Positions 36,910 to 45,856 of a stretch of 64,000 nt of DNA are shown piece by piece (the first letter of the stretch is position 1; each line of letters opens with the position of its first letter). The notes beneath the pieces were generated by a model. That model was given only the letters and a program-made list of their open reading frames with translations. It was not told the origin of the DNA and did no database searches. This stretch comes from an uncultured Burkholderiales bacterium (GTDB lineage Bacteria; Pseudomonadota; Gammaproteobacteria; Burkholderiales; Burkholderiaceae_C). The stretch spans positions 124,001 through 188,000 of the forward strand of contig CAMFGY010000007.1 of assembly GCA_945952065.1 (NCBI GenBank), in the 5' to 3' direction. The translations under genes were made by a program, and so were the position numbers.

Positions 36910-38799
36910 ATGGCCTCCAAATCTGCAAGCACTTCTTCCAGCCCTGCTCTGCCCTCCAAGTTCCCGGAGGCAGAGCCCGCCAGGCCCAGCGCCTGGGACA
37001 GCCAAGACAAGCCCAAGGGACAGCCGCGCTCCCTGAGTGGGCTTTGGCCTTTTTTGCGTCCCTATCGTCGGCACATCGGCTTGGCTTTGGTGTTCTTGCT
37101 GTTGGCCGCTTTGGCGACCTTGGCTTTTCCCGTCGCCTTGCGCGGCTTGGTGGACCAGGGCATGCAAAGCAGCAGCGTCAACGCAGCAAGCGCCGGCGCT
37201 GCCCAGCACGGCGAGCGCCTGATGGCTTTACGTGAGCACTTCTTGGCCTTGTTTGCCGTGGGTGCCGCCTTGGGACTGTTCTCCGCGGCCCGTTATTACA
37301 TGGTCACTTGGCTGGGCGAGCGGGTCACCGCGGACCTGCGCAGCGCGGTGTACCGCCATGTGCTCAAGCAGAGCCCGGAGTTTTTTGAGAGCACCCAAAC
37401 CGGCGAAGTGCTTTCTCGCATCACCACCGACACCACCGTGGTGCAAACCGTGGTGGGCTCCAGTTTCTCCATGGGCTTGCGCAGCACGGTGATGGGCGTG
37501 GGCGCCATGGTGATGTTGGTTGTCACCAATCCGCTGGTGATGACGCAAGTGTTGGGCATCTTGATCTTGGTGGTGTCGCCGGCGATTTATTTTGGCCGGC
37601 GGGTGCGCAAACTCAGCCGCGCCAGCCAAGACCGCGTGGCCGACACCAGCGCCATCGCCGCAGAAGTCTTGAACGCCGTGCCGGTTGTGCAGAGCTACAC
37701 CCAGGAAGTCGCGGAAGCCGAACGCTTTGCCCAGGCCAGTGAGAACGCCTTTGACACCGCCCGCAAGCGCGCCTTGGTGCGCGCCGGTTTGGTGGCCTTC
37801 ATCATCAGCGCCACGTTTGCGGCCTTGCTGTGGGGCTTGTATCAAGGCACCCAGGCCGTCATGGCTGGACGCATCAGCGCCGGTCATTTGGGACAAACCA
37901 TCGTCTATGTGATTCTTTTGGTCAGCAGCGTGGCCGTGCTGGCCGAGGTCTATGGCGACGTCTTGCGCGCCGCAGGCGCAACTGAGCGCTTGATGGAATT
38001 GCTGGCCAGCCGCAGCAAGGTGCAAGAACCCAGCGAGCCGCTCGCCCTGCCCGCGTCCGAAGGCGGCTTGGCCCTGCATCTGAACAAGCTCAGCTTCCAC
38101 TACCCGTCCCGGCCCCAGCAGGCCGCGCTGCAAGACTTTGAGCTGCAAGTTCGCCCGGGTGAAACCGTGGCCTTGGTCGGGCCCAGCGGCGCGGGCAAGA
38201 GCACGGTGCTGCAACTCTTGCTGCGTTTTTATGATCCGCAATCCGGCCTCATCAGCCTCAACGGTGTGCCCACCCAGCGGCTGCGCCTGCAAGAGTTGCG
38301 CGCGGCCATCGGCTTGGTGCCCCAAGACAGCGTGATTTTTTCGACCAGCGCCATGGAAAACATCCGTTATGGCCGCCCGCAAGCCTCGGACGCCGAAGTG
38401 ATCGCGGCCGCCAAGGCCGCGTTCGCCGATGAGTTCATCCAGCGCCTGCCCGAGGGCTATGCCAGCTTTTTGGGCGAGCGTGGCGTCAGGCTGTCGGGCG
38501 GTCAACGTCAACGCATCAGCATTGCCCGGGCCATTTTGAAGAACCCGCCGCTGCTCTTGCTGGACGAGGCCACCAGCGCGCTCGACGCCGAGAGCGAACG
38601 CATGGTGCAGGCCGCCCTGGAAGCAGCCATGCAGCACCGCAGCACCCTGGTGATCGCCCATCGTCTGGCCACGGTGCAGCGCGCCGACCGCATTGTGGTG
38701 ATGGAGCACGGGCGCATTGTCGAGATCGGCACGCATGCCGAACTGAGCGCGCGCGACGGGCTGTATGCACGGCTGGCGGCTTTGCAATTTGCCGCTTGA
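36910..38799 (+). CDS. MsbA-like ABC exporter (fused permease and ATPase)
   Basis: 629 residues. Six membrane helices (about 45-345) precede a C-terminal ATPase with Walker A GPSGAGKST (424-432), signature LSGGQ (528-532), Walker B LLLLDEAT (548-555) and switch IAHRLAT. It is a homodimeric type IV exporter of the B subfamily (MsbA/LmrA-like); lipid or drug export are both possible. The N-terminal 40 residues are Ser/Pro-rich. TACACT (36899-36904) lies 5 bases before the ATG without a ribosome-binding site, so the message may be leaderless. Confidence 0.9.
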   Translation: MASKSASTSSSPALPSKFPEAEPARPSAWDSQDKPKGQPRSLSGLWPFLRPYRRHIGLALVFLLLAALATLAFPVALRGLVDQGMQSSSVNAASAGAAQHGERLMALREHFLALFAVGAALGLFSAARYYMVTWLGERVTADLRSAVYRHVLKQSPEFFESTQTGEVLSRITTDTTVVQTVVGSSFSMGLRSTVMGVGAMVMLVVTNPLVMTQVLGILILVVSPAIYFGRRVRKLSRASQDRVADTSAIAAEVLNAVPVVQSYTQEVAEAERFAQASENAFDTARKRALVRAGLVAFIISATFAALLWGLYQGTQAVMAGRISAGHLGQTIVYVILLVSSVAVLAEVYGDVLRAAGATERLMELLASRSKVQEPSEPLALPASEGGLALHLNKLSFHYPSRPQQAALQDFELQVRPGETVALVGPSGAGKSTVLQLLLRFYDPQSGLISLNGVPTQRLRLQELRAAIGLVPQDSVIFSTSAMENIRYGRPQASDAEVIAAAKAAFADEFIQRLPEGYASFLGERGVRLSGGQRQRISIARAILKNPPLLLLDEATSALDAESERMVQAALEAAMQHRSTLVIAHRLATVQRADRIVVMEHGRIVEIGTHAELSARDGLYARLAALQFAA

Positions 38800-38870
38800 G
38801 CCCTCATGAGCGCTCAGGCGCCGTCAAGAGCCCTCCACAAGCCTCAAAGCCAATCAGCTCGGATCAGAAA

Positions 38871-38897
38871 GAAAAAGCGGCCTCACATGGCGGCCGC
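38871..38897 (-). terminator. Rho-independent terminator of the DUF4136 gene
   Basis: Read on the minus strand: stem GCGGCC, nine-base loop, GGCCGC, then TTTTTCTTTC. It lies about 67 bases beyond the stop of the DUF4136 lipoprotein gene. Confidence 0.7.
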
Positions 38898-38963
38898 ATG
38901 GAGGGCGAGGATGAGCCCCTTGGCCGCCTTGCCCTCAGGCCAAGAAGCCAAGCACAGAGGCCA

Positions 38964-39584
38964 TTACGGCGCCTTGGGCGCGGCCACCGGAGCCGGCAAG
39001 GCCACCGGGTACTTGGCAAAAGCGGCTTTCACCGCAAGATCAATGCTGGTTTTGAGTTGGTCCAGGTCTTTTTGCGTGACGCTGTCGGTGACCACGCCTT
39101 CCCAAACCAATTGCTTGCGGGCCGCATCGACCACGTCAATGTTCAAAGTTCCTTCGGTGTACTGGGTGACGGTTTGCTGCTCGGCATACAAAGGCCAAGC
39201 GGTGTACATGCCGGCCCGGTAGCCGTAATAGCCCAAGCCCAGCATCGGCGACGGGGTCGACATGACGCGCATTTTTTCGTTCAGCGAGGCGCTGAAGTTC
39301 ACCAACAGCTGCGGCGAGGCAGCCTCATAGCGCAGGCCCCGCGCTTGCAACTCTTGCCGGGTGGCGTCTTTCAAATGCTGGCTGACGATGCTTTGGTAGC
39401 CGCCCCGATCGGTGCCCAAGGGATCGGCAAAGCCGAAAGTCTTGTACTGACTGAATTCGGCCGATTTGTCCAGATTGACACGCACTTGCGGGCCGCTGGC
39501 GCAGGCGCTCAGCAGCACGGCCACTGCGACCACGCCCAGGCCCAGCCGGGCGCGAGCTTGCGGGTTCGAGAGATTCATCACCAT
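38964..39584 (-). CDS. DUF4136 lipoprotein
   Basis: 206 residues from the ATG at 39584 (GGAG nine bases upstream). A lipoprotein signal ends in LLSACAS. The mature part contains YKTFGFADPLGTD and VNFSASLNEKM and ends in DLAVKAAFAKYP, as in DUF4136 proteins, a family of small outer-membrane or periplasmic lipoproteins of unknown function. A Pro/Ala tail follows. It may be the distal gene of a minus-strand group with the two envelope proteins upstream (stop-to-start gap of 49 bases to the next). Its own terminator follows. Confidence 0.85.
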   Translation of the reverse strand: MVMNLSNPQARARLGLGVVAVAVLLSACASGPQVRVNLDKSAEFSQYKTFGFADPLGTDRGGYQSIVSQHLKDATRQELQARGLRYEAASPQLLVNFSASLNEKMRVMSTPSPMLGLGYYGYRAGMYTAWPLYAEQQTVTQYTEGTLNIDVVDAARKQLVWEGVVTDSVTQKDLDQLKTSIDLAVKAAFAKYPVALPAPVAAPKAP

Positions 39585-39633
39585 GAATGGCTTCTCCTTC
39601 AAAGACAAGAAAAAACGGCGGGAGCGCCCAGAT

Positions 39634-40308
39634 TCACTTCGAGGCTGCCGAAGCGGCGGCCTTGGCTGCCTTGGGTGCGCTGGCCTTGCCGTTGTTAGGG
39701 GCTTTGACGGGCGGCGCCTGCTCAATGCTGATGGCCATGGCTTCCACCATGGCCAGGCGTACTTCGTCGCCCACTTTGAGCTTGTTGATGTCGACATTGG
39801 CGGGCAATGCCAGCGTTTCGGTGCGCTTCACACCCCGCAAGGTGGCAGTGTTGGCCTTGTGATCCAGCGCCGTGATGACGGCCAAGACTTCCACCGTGTG
39901 GCCGGCCGCCAAGGCTTGGCCGCCGGCGGATTCGACACGCCCTTCCGAGGCCGACTCCACCCGCTCGCGAATACCGCTCTTGCTGGTGGGCTCCAGTGCT
40001 GCGGCAATGGCCGTGGCATAACGGATCACCAGATCGTCACCGACGCGCAGTTTTTCAAAGTTCTGCATTTCGGCAGGGACCTTGACAGTGCTCAAACGGC
40101 CTTTGGGGCCGCGCAGAGTCAGCAAGCGATTGCCCGCATCCAATTCCAGCACACGCGCGCGGTACTCAATTTCAGCGCCCTTCATGCGCGCGCCATCGGT
40201 TTTGGCGCTGACGGTATTGGTGCTGATGCCTTGGGCCTGAGCCGCGAAGGACAAGCCGGTGCTCGCAGCCACGATGCAGGCCAGGGCAAGGGAAGACAGA
40301 CGGTTCAT
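39634..40308 (-). CDS. Periplasmic protein with internally duplicated domain
   Basis: 224 residues from MNRLSSLALAC; a Sec signal is cut near AQAQG. I do not recognise a named family. Two copies of a unit of about 57 residues are visible: the first runs from RARVLELDAGNRLLTLRGP to RVGDDLVIRYATAIA, the second from VEVLAVITALDHKANTATLRG to KVGDEVRLAMVEAMAIS. Each is a small beta-rich module with a closing (R/K)VGD motif, like a barrel that tracks a bound partner. The tail is Lys/Ala-rich. Expressed with the flanking envelope genes. Function unknown. Confidence 0.7.
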   Translation of the reverse strand: MNRLSSLALACIVAASTGLSFAAQAQGISTNTVSAKTDGARMKGAEIEYRARVLELDAGNRLLTLRGPKGRLSTVKVPAEMQNFEKLRVGDDLVIRYATAIAAALEPTSKSGIRERVESASEGRVESAGGQALAAGHTVEVLAVITALDHKANTATLRGVKRTETLALPANVDINKLKVGDEVRLAMVEAMAISIEQAPPVKAPNNGKASAPKAAKAAASAASK

Positions 40309-40338
40309 TGAAATTCCAATACAAGTCAAAGACAAAAA

Positions 40339-41253
40339 TCAGTGCAAAGCCACTGCATCGAAGCGCGCTGCCGTGCGCTGATCCAGGATCAGCAGCAATC
40401 GATCAGCGTCAATGCGATACGCCGGCTGGGCCATCAAGACCTGATTCAATTGCATCAGCAAGCGCTGCGCGAGCTCGGGACAGGTGCTCATGGTACCCGC
40501 CATAGCGTCGAATTTCAGCGTATCGGCCGACAATTGATAAGGCAGCTCAGTGCTGCCGCAGGCGGCGCGTATCCTCGCTCGCCCTGTGTGAGTGAGCAAG
40601 GTCAGGCTGAAGTCGCCCAAGGCTTCATAGGGCGTGCCCCGCAGCGTTTGGCCGTCCAATTCGACCAACTTCCAGTAGGTGTTGAGCAAAGCCGCGTGGG
40701 CTGGCCGCGGCGCAAGCTCAGGCGTCACGCCCACCGGCCCCACGGCACTGAGCGCAATCAGCAAACCCCTGTCCTTTTCAGGCTGCGCCGAGCTGGTAAG
40801 AACCGGGTGCATTTGGGTGCTGGTGAAACGCAGCTGTCCCGCCTCATGAAGGCTCACCCGCAAAGCGTAACGCGCCCTCGGGTCCAGTGTCTGTGGCGCC
40901 ACCTCGATGTGGAAGTCCAGCGCGGCCTCTGTGGGCAGCAAGGTCTGCTTCACTTCACTCAGCAAGCGGGCCGGGGCGCCAGCCCGGGCGATGTCCTCCA
41001 CCCGCACGGTAAAGAGCGCTGGGCGCGGCAGTGTGGCGCCTTGCGGCAGGACGGCCCGGCCGCTGACCGAGCGCAGCGGCTGGGCCTGCGGCGGCTCCGG
41101 CGAGGTGGCGTCAGCGCTGAGCGACAGAGTGCCAATGAGGCCGGCACAACAAAGCCGCCCGAGTGGCCCCAGCAGCGGCGGCGCCCCGCGGCGCACGAAA
41201 CAGTGCATGAAGCGGCGCATCCAGCAGCGCCATGAGTTCATCGGCAAGAGCAT
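40339..41253 (-). CDS. YbaY-like plus META-domain envelope protein
   Basis: Up to 304 residues; start uncertain, with MRRFMHCF at 41220 also possible. A hydrophobic signal-like stretch (LGRLCCAGLIGTLSLSADA) precedes a beta-sandwich of the YbaY/YscW type (about 60-165: SGRAVLPQGATLPRPALFTVRVED). A META/HslJ-like domain follows (about 190-304: LNTYWKLVELDGQTL, then CGSTELPYQL and TMSTCPELAQRL). HslJ and YbaY are separate stress-related envelope lipoproteins in enterobacteria; here both folds are in one chain. No lipobox cysteine is placed well, so it is probably soluble periplasmic. Confidence 0.75.
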   Translation of the reverse strand: MLLPMNSWRCWMRRFMHCFVRRGAPPLLGPLGRLCCAGLIGTLSLSADATSPEPPQAQPLRSVSGRAVLPQGATLPRPALFTVRVEDIARAGAPARLLSEVKQTLLPTEAALDFHIEVAPQTLDPRARYALRVSLHEAGQLRFTSTQMHPVLTSSAQPEKDRGLLIALSAVGPVGVTPELAPRPAHAALLNTYWKLVELDGQTLRGTPYEALGDFSLTLLTHTGRARIRAACGSTELPYQLSADTLKFDAMAGTMSTCPELAQRLLMQLNQVLMAQPAYRIDADRLLLILDQRTAARFDAVALH

Positions 41254-41484
41254 CCCGGTTCAGCCTGCGAAGGCCTCCTGCAAAACGGCGGCTTGACTGT
41301 ACCTGCTTCTGACCCGGCCAGCGGACGGGCCCCGGGGCCACGCTGCCCGCCGCTGCACGGGTTCTTGCCAGGGCCGTGCTGTCAATTTGCCCCGTTATAG
41401 TCAGCCAGCCTGCTGCGTCGCGTGAGCGCGCGCTGCTGCAGCACCGCTCTTGCCGGCCCAGCCACTTTTGACGGAAACAGCACC

Positions 41485-42714
41485 ATGGCTCCAATCAAGC
41501 TTGCTCTCCTTGTGCCCCGAAACCCAGCCTCTGGCGCTTGGCTTCTGATCCCGGTGTTTGCCATGCTGCTGAGCTTGAGTGCTTGCCAGAAGAAGGAAGC
41601 GGCGGCGCCCAAGGCCCTGCCGCCGGCACCGGTCAAGGTGGTGGCCTCGCGCGTCGAGACCGTGCCGGTGAATAACGAGTATGTCGGTCGGGTTGCGGCC
41701 TATCGTTCGGTCGAGGTGCGTGCCCGAGTCGAAGGCATTTTGGAGCGGCGCCATTTTGTCGAAGGGGCCGAGGTCAAAAAAGGCGATCTGCTCTACACCA
41801 TCGACCCCACCCCCTATCGCATCGCCTTGAATGATGCGCAGGCCGACCAAGCCCGCAGTGCGGCCAATCTGGCCAGCGCCCGCGCCAAAGAACGCCGTTT
41901 GGCGCCGCTGGTGAAAGAAAACGCCATCAGCCAGCAGGACTATGACGACGCGCTCACCGCGGTCAAGCAAACCGAAGCCTTGTTGGCCGTGTCTAACGCC
42001 AATGTCGAACGGGCTCAGACCAATCTGGGTTACACCCGTGTCACGGCAACTGAGTCCGGCAAGATTGGCGCCGCCTTGGTGCCCGAAGGGCGACTGGTGG
42101 GGCGTGGCGAATCAACCCATCTGACCACGGTGGACCGCCTGGATCAGGTCTATGTCAACTTCAATGTGGCCGACCGTGACGCCTTGATTCTGCGGCGTGA
42201 GTTGAGCGCCGGGCGGGTGAAAACCGGCGAAGGCACCGGCAGCGCCCAGGCTCGCCTCTACCTGCCGGATGGCAGCGAGTTTGAGCGCAGCGGTCGTTTG
42301 GATTTTTCAGAGTCGCAAGTCAACCCCAGCACGGGCACCATCACCTTGCGCGTGGTGATGCCCAATCCTTCGCAAAAGCTCTTGCCGGGCATGTATGTGC
42401 GGGTGGTCTACACCGCCGGAGCGCGGCCGGGCACGATTCTGATTCCTCAAAAAGCCGTCATCAAAACCCCCACCGGCCATATCGCCTGGGTCGTCGGGCC
42501 TGAGAATAGGGTGGAGCGCCGCGATCTGGTGGTCGGCGAGTGGTTGAAGAGCGACTGGATCATTGAAAAAGGCCTGGGCGCCGGTGAGCAGGTGGTGGTG
42601 GAAGGCCTGCATCGCTTGCAGCAAGGTGCGGTGGTCAGCCCCTCGCCCTGGGTGCCTGGGCCGGCGGCGTCGGCGACAGCAGCCGCCCCCGCTTCCATCG
42701 GCGCGAGCCGCTGA
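41485..42714 (+). CDS. RND efflux periplasmic adaptor (lipoprotein)
   Basis: 409 residues from the ATG at 41485. A lipoprotein signal ends in LLSLSACQ, as in MexA/AcrA. The order is classical: barrel-sandwich halves (VRARVEGILERRHFVEGAEVKKGD; then GYTRVTATESGKIG), an alpha-hairpin between (about 100-165), beta-barrel and membrane-proximal domains (LLPGMYVRVVY). It links the inner-membrane pump encoded next to the outer-membrane channel. The permease gene starts 16 bases after the stop. Confidence 0.93.
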   Translation: MAPIKLALLVPRNPASGAWLLIPVFAMLLSLSACQKKEAAAPKALPPAPVKVVASRVETVPVNNEYVGRVAAYRSVEVRARVEGILERRHFVEGAEVKKGDLLYTIDPTPYRIALNDAQADQARSAANLASARAKERRLAPLVKENAISQQDYDDALTAVKQTEALLAVSNANVERAQTNLGYTRVTATESGKIGAALVPEGRLVGRGESTHLTTVDRLDQVYVNFNVADRDALILRRELSAGRVKTGEGTGSAQARLYLPDGSEFERSGRLDFSESQVNPSTGTITLRVVMPNPSQKLLPGMYVRVVYTAGARPGTILIPQKAVIKTPTGHIAWVVGPENRVERRDLVVGEWLKSDWIIEKGLGAGEQVVVEGLHRLQQGAVVSPSPWVPGPAASATAAAPASIGASR

Positions 42715-42730
42715 TCCGAAAGGCCCGACC

Positions 42731-45700
42731 ATGGGATTCTTCGTCAAACGCCCGGTGATGGCGACCGTCATCGCCCTGCTCTTCATCTTGATCGGCCTGC
42801 TGGCCAGCCGCCAGTTGGCGGTGGAGCAATACCCCAATGTGGCACCGCCGCAGGTGCAGATCACCGCGACCTACCCCGGTGCCAGCCCCGAAACCCTGGA
42901 AACCACGGTGGCCGCGCCGCTGGAGCGCGAGATGAATGGCATCGCTGGCCTGCTCTATATGCAAAGCACCAGCTCGGCCAGTGGGTTGATGCAGCTGCAG
43001 GTTTTCTTCCAGCCGGGCACCGATCTGGATCTGGCGGCGGTCGAGGTCAACAACCGCGCCAAGCGCGTAGAGACGCTGTTGCCGCAAGAGGTGTTGCGCA
43101 ATGGCTTGCGGGTGGACAAAACCAATCCACAAATCCTGCAGGTGCTGGTGCTGCAGTCAGAAGACCCGCGTTTTGACCGCACCTATATTGCCAACTTGGC
43201 CAACAGCCAGGTCGTGAATGAACTCAAGCGCCTGCCAGGCGCCGGTGATGTGTCCTTGTTTGCCGCGCCCTATGCCATGCGCCTGTGGCTGGACCCCGAC
43301 CGGCTGGCCAAATACCGCCTCACGGCGGCCGATGTGGGCAATGCGGTGCGCGAACAGAACCAGAACTTCGCCGTCGGCGAGATTGGTCAGTCGCCGGCTG
43401 ACAACGGCCAGAGCCTGACCTTTCCGGTGCAGACCGCAGGCGGCCTCACCGAAGTGGAGCAATTCAAAAACATCGTCATCCGCGCCCTGCCCGATGGCTC
43501 GGTGGTGCGGGTGCGTGATGTGGCGCGGGTGGAGCTGGGCGCGGACGACTATCAGTTCGAGTCGCGCTTGAACGGCAAGCCGGCGGTGGCCATTGGGGTT
43601 TATCTGCGTCCGGGCGGCAATGCCCTGGAATTGGCCAAGGCCTTGAAGACGCGCATGGACCAGCTGACCCTGGCCTTCCCGCGTGAGATCAAATGGTCGA
43701 TCAGCTACGACACCACCAAATTTGTCACCGCCTCGGTGGAATTGGTCAAGCACACCTTCATCGAAGCCTTTGTTTTGGTCTTGGTGGTGGTCTATCTCTT
43801 CCTGGGCAGCATGCGGGCCACGGTGATCCCCTTGCTGGCCATTCCGGTCTCGATCGTGGGCACCATGGCCGGGCTGCTATTGGCCGGTTTTTCGATCAAT
43901 ATGCTCACGCTGTTTGGCTTGGTGCTGGCCATTGGCATCGTGGTGGACGACGCCATCGTGGTGGTGGAGGCGGTCGAGAAGATCATGCACGACGAGCATT
44001 TGGACGCCACCAGCGCCGCCATCAAAGCCATGCAAGGCATTGGCAGCGCCATCGTCGGCGTGACAGCGGTGATCTGCGCGGTGTTTGTGCCGATTGCCTT
44101 CTTGGGCGGCGTGACCGGCACCTTGTACAAACAATTCGCCATCACCATCACCTTCGCCACCTTGCTCTCGGCCATCACCGCCTTGACGCTGACCCCGGCA
44201 CTGTGCGCCCTGATCCTCAAGCCCGGCATGCACAAGCTCAAGCCCATCCAGGCCTTTGACCGTTTTTTTGAGCGCGTCACCGGCGGCTATGTTGTGGGCG
44301 TGAAGCTGCTGCTGGGGCGCAAGCTGATCGCATGGCTGGTCTACGGCGGCCTGATCGCTGGCGTGATGTTTTTGTTCAGCGCCATCCCGGGCGGCTTTGT
44401 GCCCGAGGAAGACAAGGGCACCATCTATGTGGCGGTGGACCTGCCAGCCGGGGCCTCGCATGAACGCACGCGTGAGGCCTTGAAGAAGGCCGAAGCCATT
44501 TTGGCCAGCGAAGACGCCATCCAAGACAGCACTGCGATCTTGGGCTTCTCGATCTTTTATCGCTATGCCAATCAGGCCTTTGTCTTCACCACCCTCAAAC
44601 CCTGGGATCAGCGCAACACGCCCGAGACCCGCGTCGCCGGTCTGATCAAACGCCTGAACCAAAAATTCGCGGGCATCACCGAGGCGCGCGTCTTCGCATT
44701 GAATGAGCCGCCGATTTCCGGCATGGGCAATGTGGCCGGATTTGATTACCGGCTGCTGTCGCTGGACGGCGACCGCGCCAAGCTCAACGCCGCCACCCAA
44801 GCCATGGCCGGCGCAGCCGCCAAAGACTCGCGACTGCTGGGCGCCCGCAGCGTGGCCGCGCCCGAGGTGCAAACCCTGTTCCTCGATGTGGATCGCAACA
44901 AAGCCAAAGCGCTGGGCGTCTCGGTGCCCGATCTCTATGCCACCGTGGGCACCTTGATGGGCTCGGCCTTCGTCAACCAATTCACCGCCTTTGGCACCAA
45001 TCTCAAAGTCAAGATGCAAGCGGAACAAAGCTTTCGCTCCGACCCCGCCGCGCTGGAGCGTTTCCAGATCCGCAACAGCAACGGCGACTTGGTGCCGCTG
45101 GCGGCCTTGATGCGCACCGAATGGCGCTCTGCACCCATCGCCCTGACCCGCTACAACGGCTATCCCTCGGTGCAACTCAATGGCGGCCCGGCGCCCGGCC
45201 GCAGCTCTGGCGAGGCCTTGCAGGCCATGGAAGAGCTCTCTGCCAGTACCTTGCCCGAAGGCACCAGCTTTGAATGGAGCGGGCAGTCGCTGCAGGAGCG
45301 CTCAGCCGGCGCGCAATCAGCCGGGATCTTTGCCCTCTCCTTGATTTTTGTGTTCTTGTTCCTGGCCGCTTTGTATGAGAGTTGGACCTTGCCGGTGGCG
45401 GTGTTCCTGATCGTACCCATCGCCATTCTGGGCGCCCTGATCGCCCTGCTCTTGCGTCAGTCGCCCAATGATGTGTTCTTCCAGGTGAGCTTGATCACGC
45501 TGGTGGGCTTGGCGGGCAAGAACGGCATTTTGATCGTCGAATTTGCCAAGCAGCAGTACGAGTCGGGCAAAGGCTTTGTCGAGGCTGCCATCGAGGCCGG
45601 CCGCCAGCGTTTGCGGCCCATTGTGATGACTTCGCTGGCGTTTATTCTGGGCGTTTTGCCGCTGGTCAAGGCCACCGGAGCGGGGGCTGCTACACAGCAT

Positions 45701-45856
45701 TCGGTGGGCACCGGCATCTTGGGTGGCATGTTGGCCGCCACCTTGGTGGGCGTGTTTTTCACGCCGCTCTTCTATGTAGCGATGATGAGTTGGTTTGGTG
45801 GCAAAGCCAAAGTAGCAGACAAGCCCAGCGACCCAGCCGAGGAGCTGCAGCCATGA
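42731..45856 (+). CDS. RND multidrug efflux permease (AcrB/MexB, HAE1 type)
   Basis: 1041 residues, the standard HAE1 length. The N-terminus MGFFVKRPVMATVIALLF is typical. The proton-relay pair Asp406-Asp407 sits in helix 4 (GIVVDDAIVVVE), and the conserved FVPEEDKG and GLAGKNGILIVEFA motifs are present. Forms an inner-membrane trimer that drives drugs out using the proton gradient. Upstream is its adaptor, and its stop overlaps the start of the outer-membrane factor as ATGA, giving a complete pump. No local regulator gene is found, so control is remote or constitutive. Confidence 0.95.
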   Translation: MGFFVKRPVMATVIALLFILIGLLASRQLAVEQYPNVAPPQVQITATYPGASPETLETTVAAPLEREMNGIAGLLYMQSTSSASGLMQLQVFFQPGTDLDLAAVEVNNRAKRVETLLPQEVLRNGLRVDKTNPQILQVLVLQSEDPRFDRTYIANLANSQVVNELKRLPGAGDVSLFAAPYAMRLWLDPDRLAKYRLTAADVGNAVREQNQNFAVGEIGQSPADNGQSLTFPVQTAGGLTEVEQFKNIVIRALPDGSVVRVRDVARVELGADDYQFESRLNGKPAVAIGVYLRPGGNALELAKALKTRMDQLTLAFPREIKWSISYDTTKFVTASVELVKHTFIEAFVLVLVVVYLFLGSMRATVIPLLAIPVSIVGTMAGLLLAGFSINMLTLFGLVLAIGIVVDDAIVVVEAVEKIMHDEHLDATSAAIKAMQGIGSAIVGVTAVICAVFVPIAFLGGVTGTLYKQFAITITFATLLSAITALTLTPALCALILKPGMHKLKPIQAFDRFFERVTGGYVVGVKLLLGRKLIAWLVYGGLIAGVMFLFSAIPGGFVPEEDKGTIYVAVDLPAGASHERTREALKKAEAILASEDAIQDSTAILGFSIFYRYANQAFVFTTLKPWDQRNTPETRVAGLIKRLNQKFAGITEARVFALNEPPISGMGNVAGFDYRLLSLDGDRAKLNAATQAMAGAAAKDSRLLGARSVAAPEVQTLFLDVDRNKAKALGVSVPDLYATVGTLMGSAFVNQFTAFGTNLKVKMQAEQSFRSDPAALERFQIRNSNGDLVPLAALMRTEWRSAPIALTRYNGYPSVQLNGGPAPGRSSGEALQAMEELSASTLPEGTSFEWSGQSLQERSAGAQSAGIFALSLIFVFLFLAALYESWTLPVAVFLIVPIAILGALIALLLRQSPNDVFFQVSLITLVGLAGKNGILIVEFAKQQYESGKGFVEAAIEAGRQRLRPIVMTSLAFILGVLPLVKATGAGAATQHSVGTGILGGMLAATLVGVFFTPLFYVAMMSWFGGKAKVADKPSDPAEELQP

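Noticed and set aside
37228-38787. 519-codon open frame antisense to the ABC exporter gene
   Set aside because: His/Gln-rich translation without any motif; the plus-strand frame has Walker A, signature and Walker B motifs. The same reasoning removes the long antisense frames at 5959-7167, 10588-11985 and 43877-45175.
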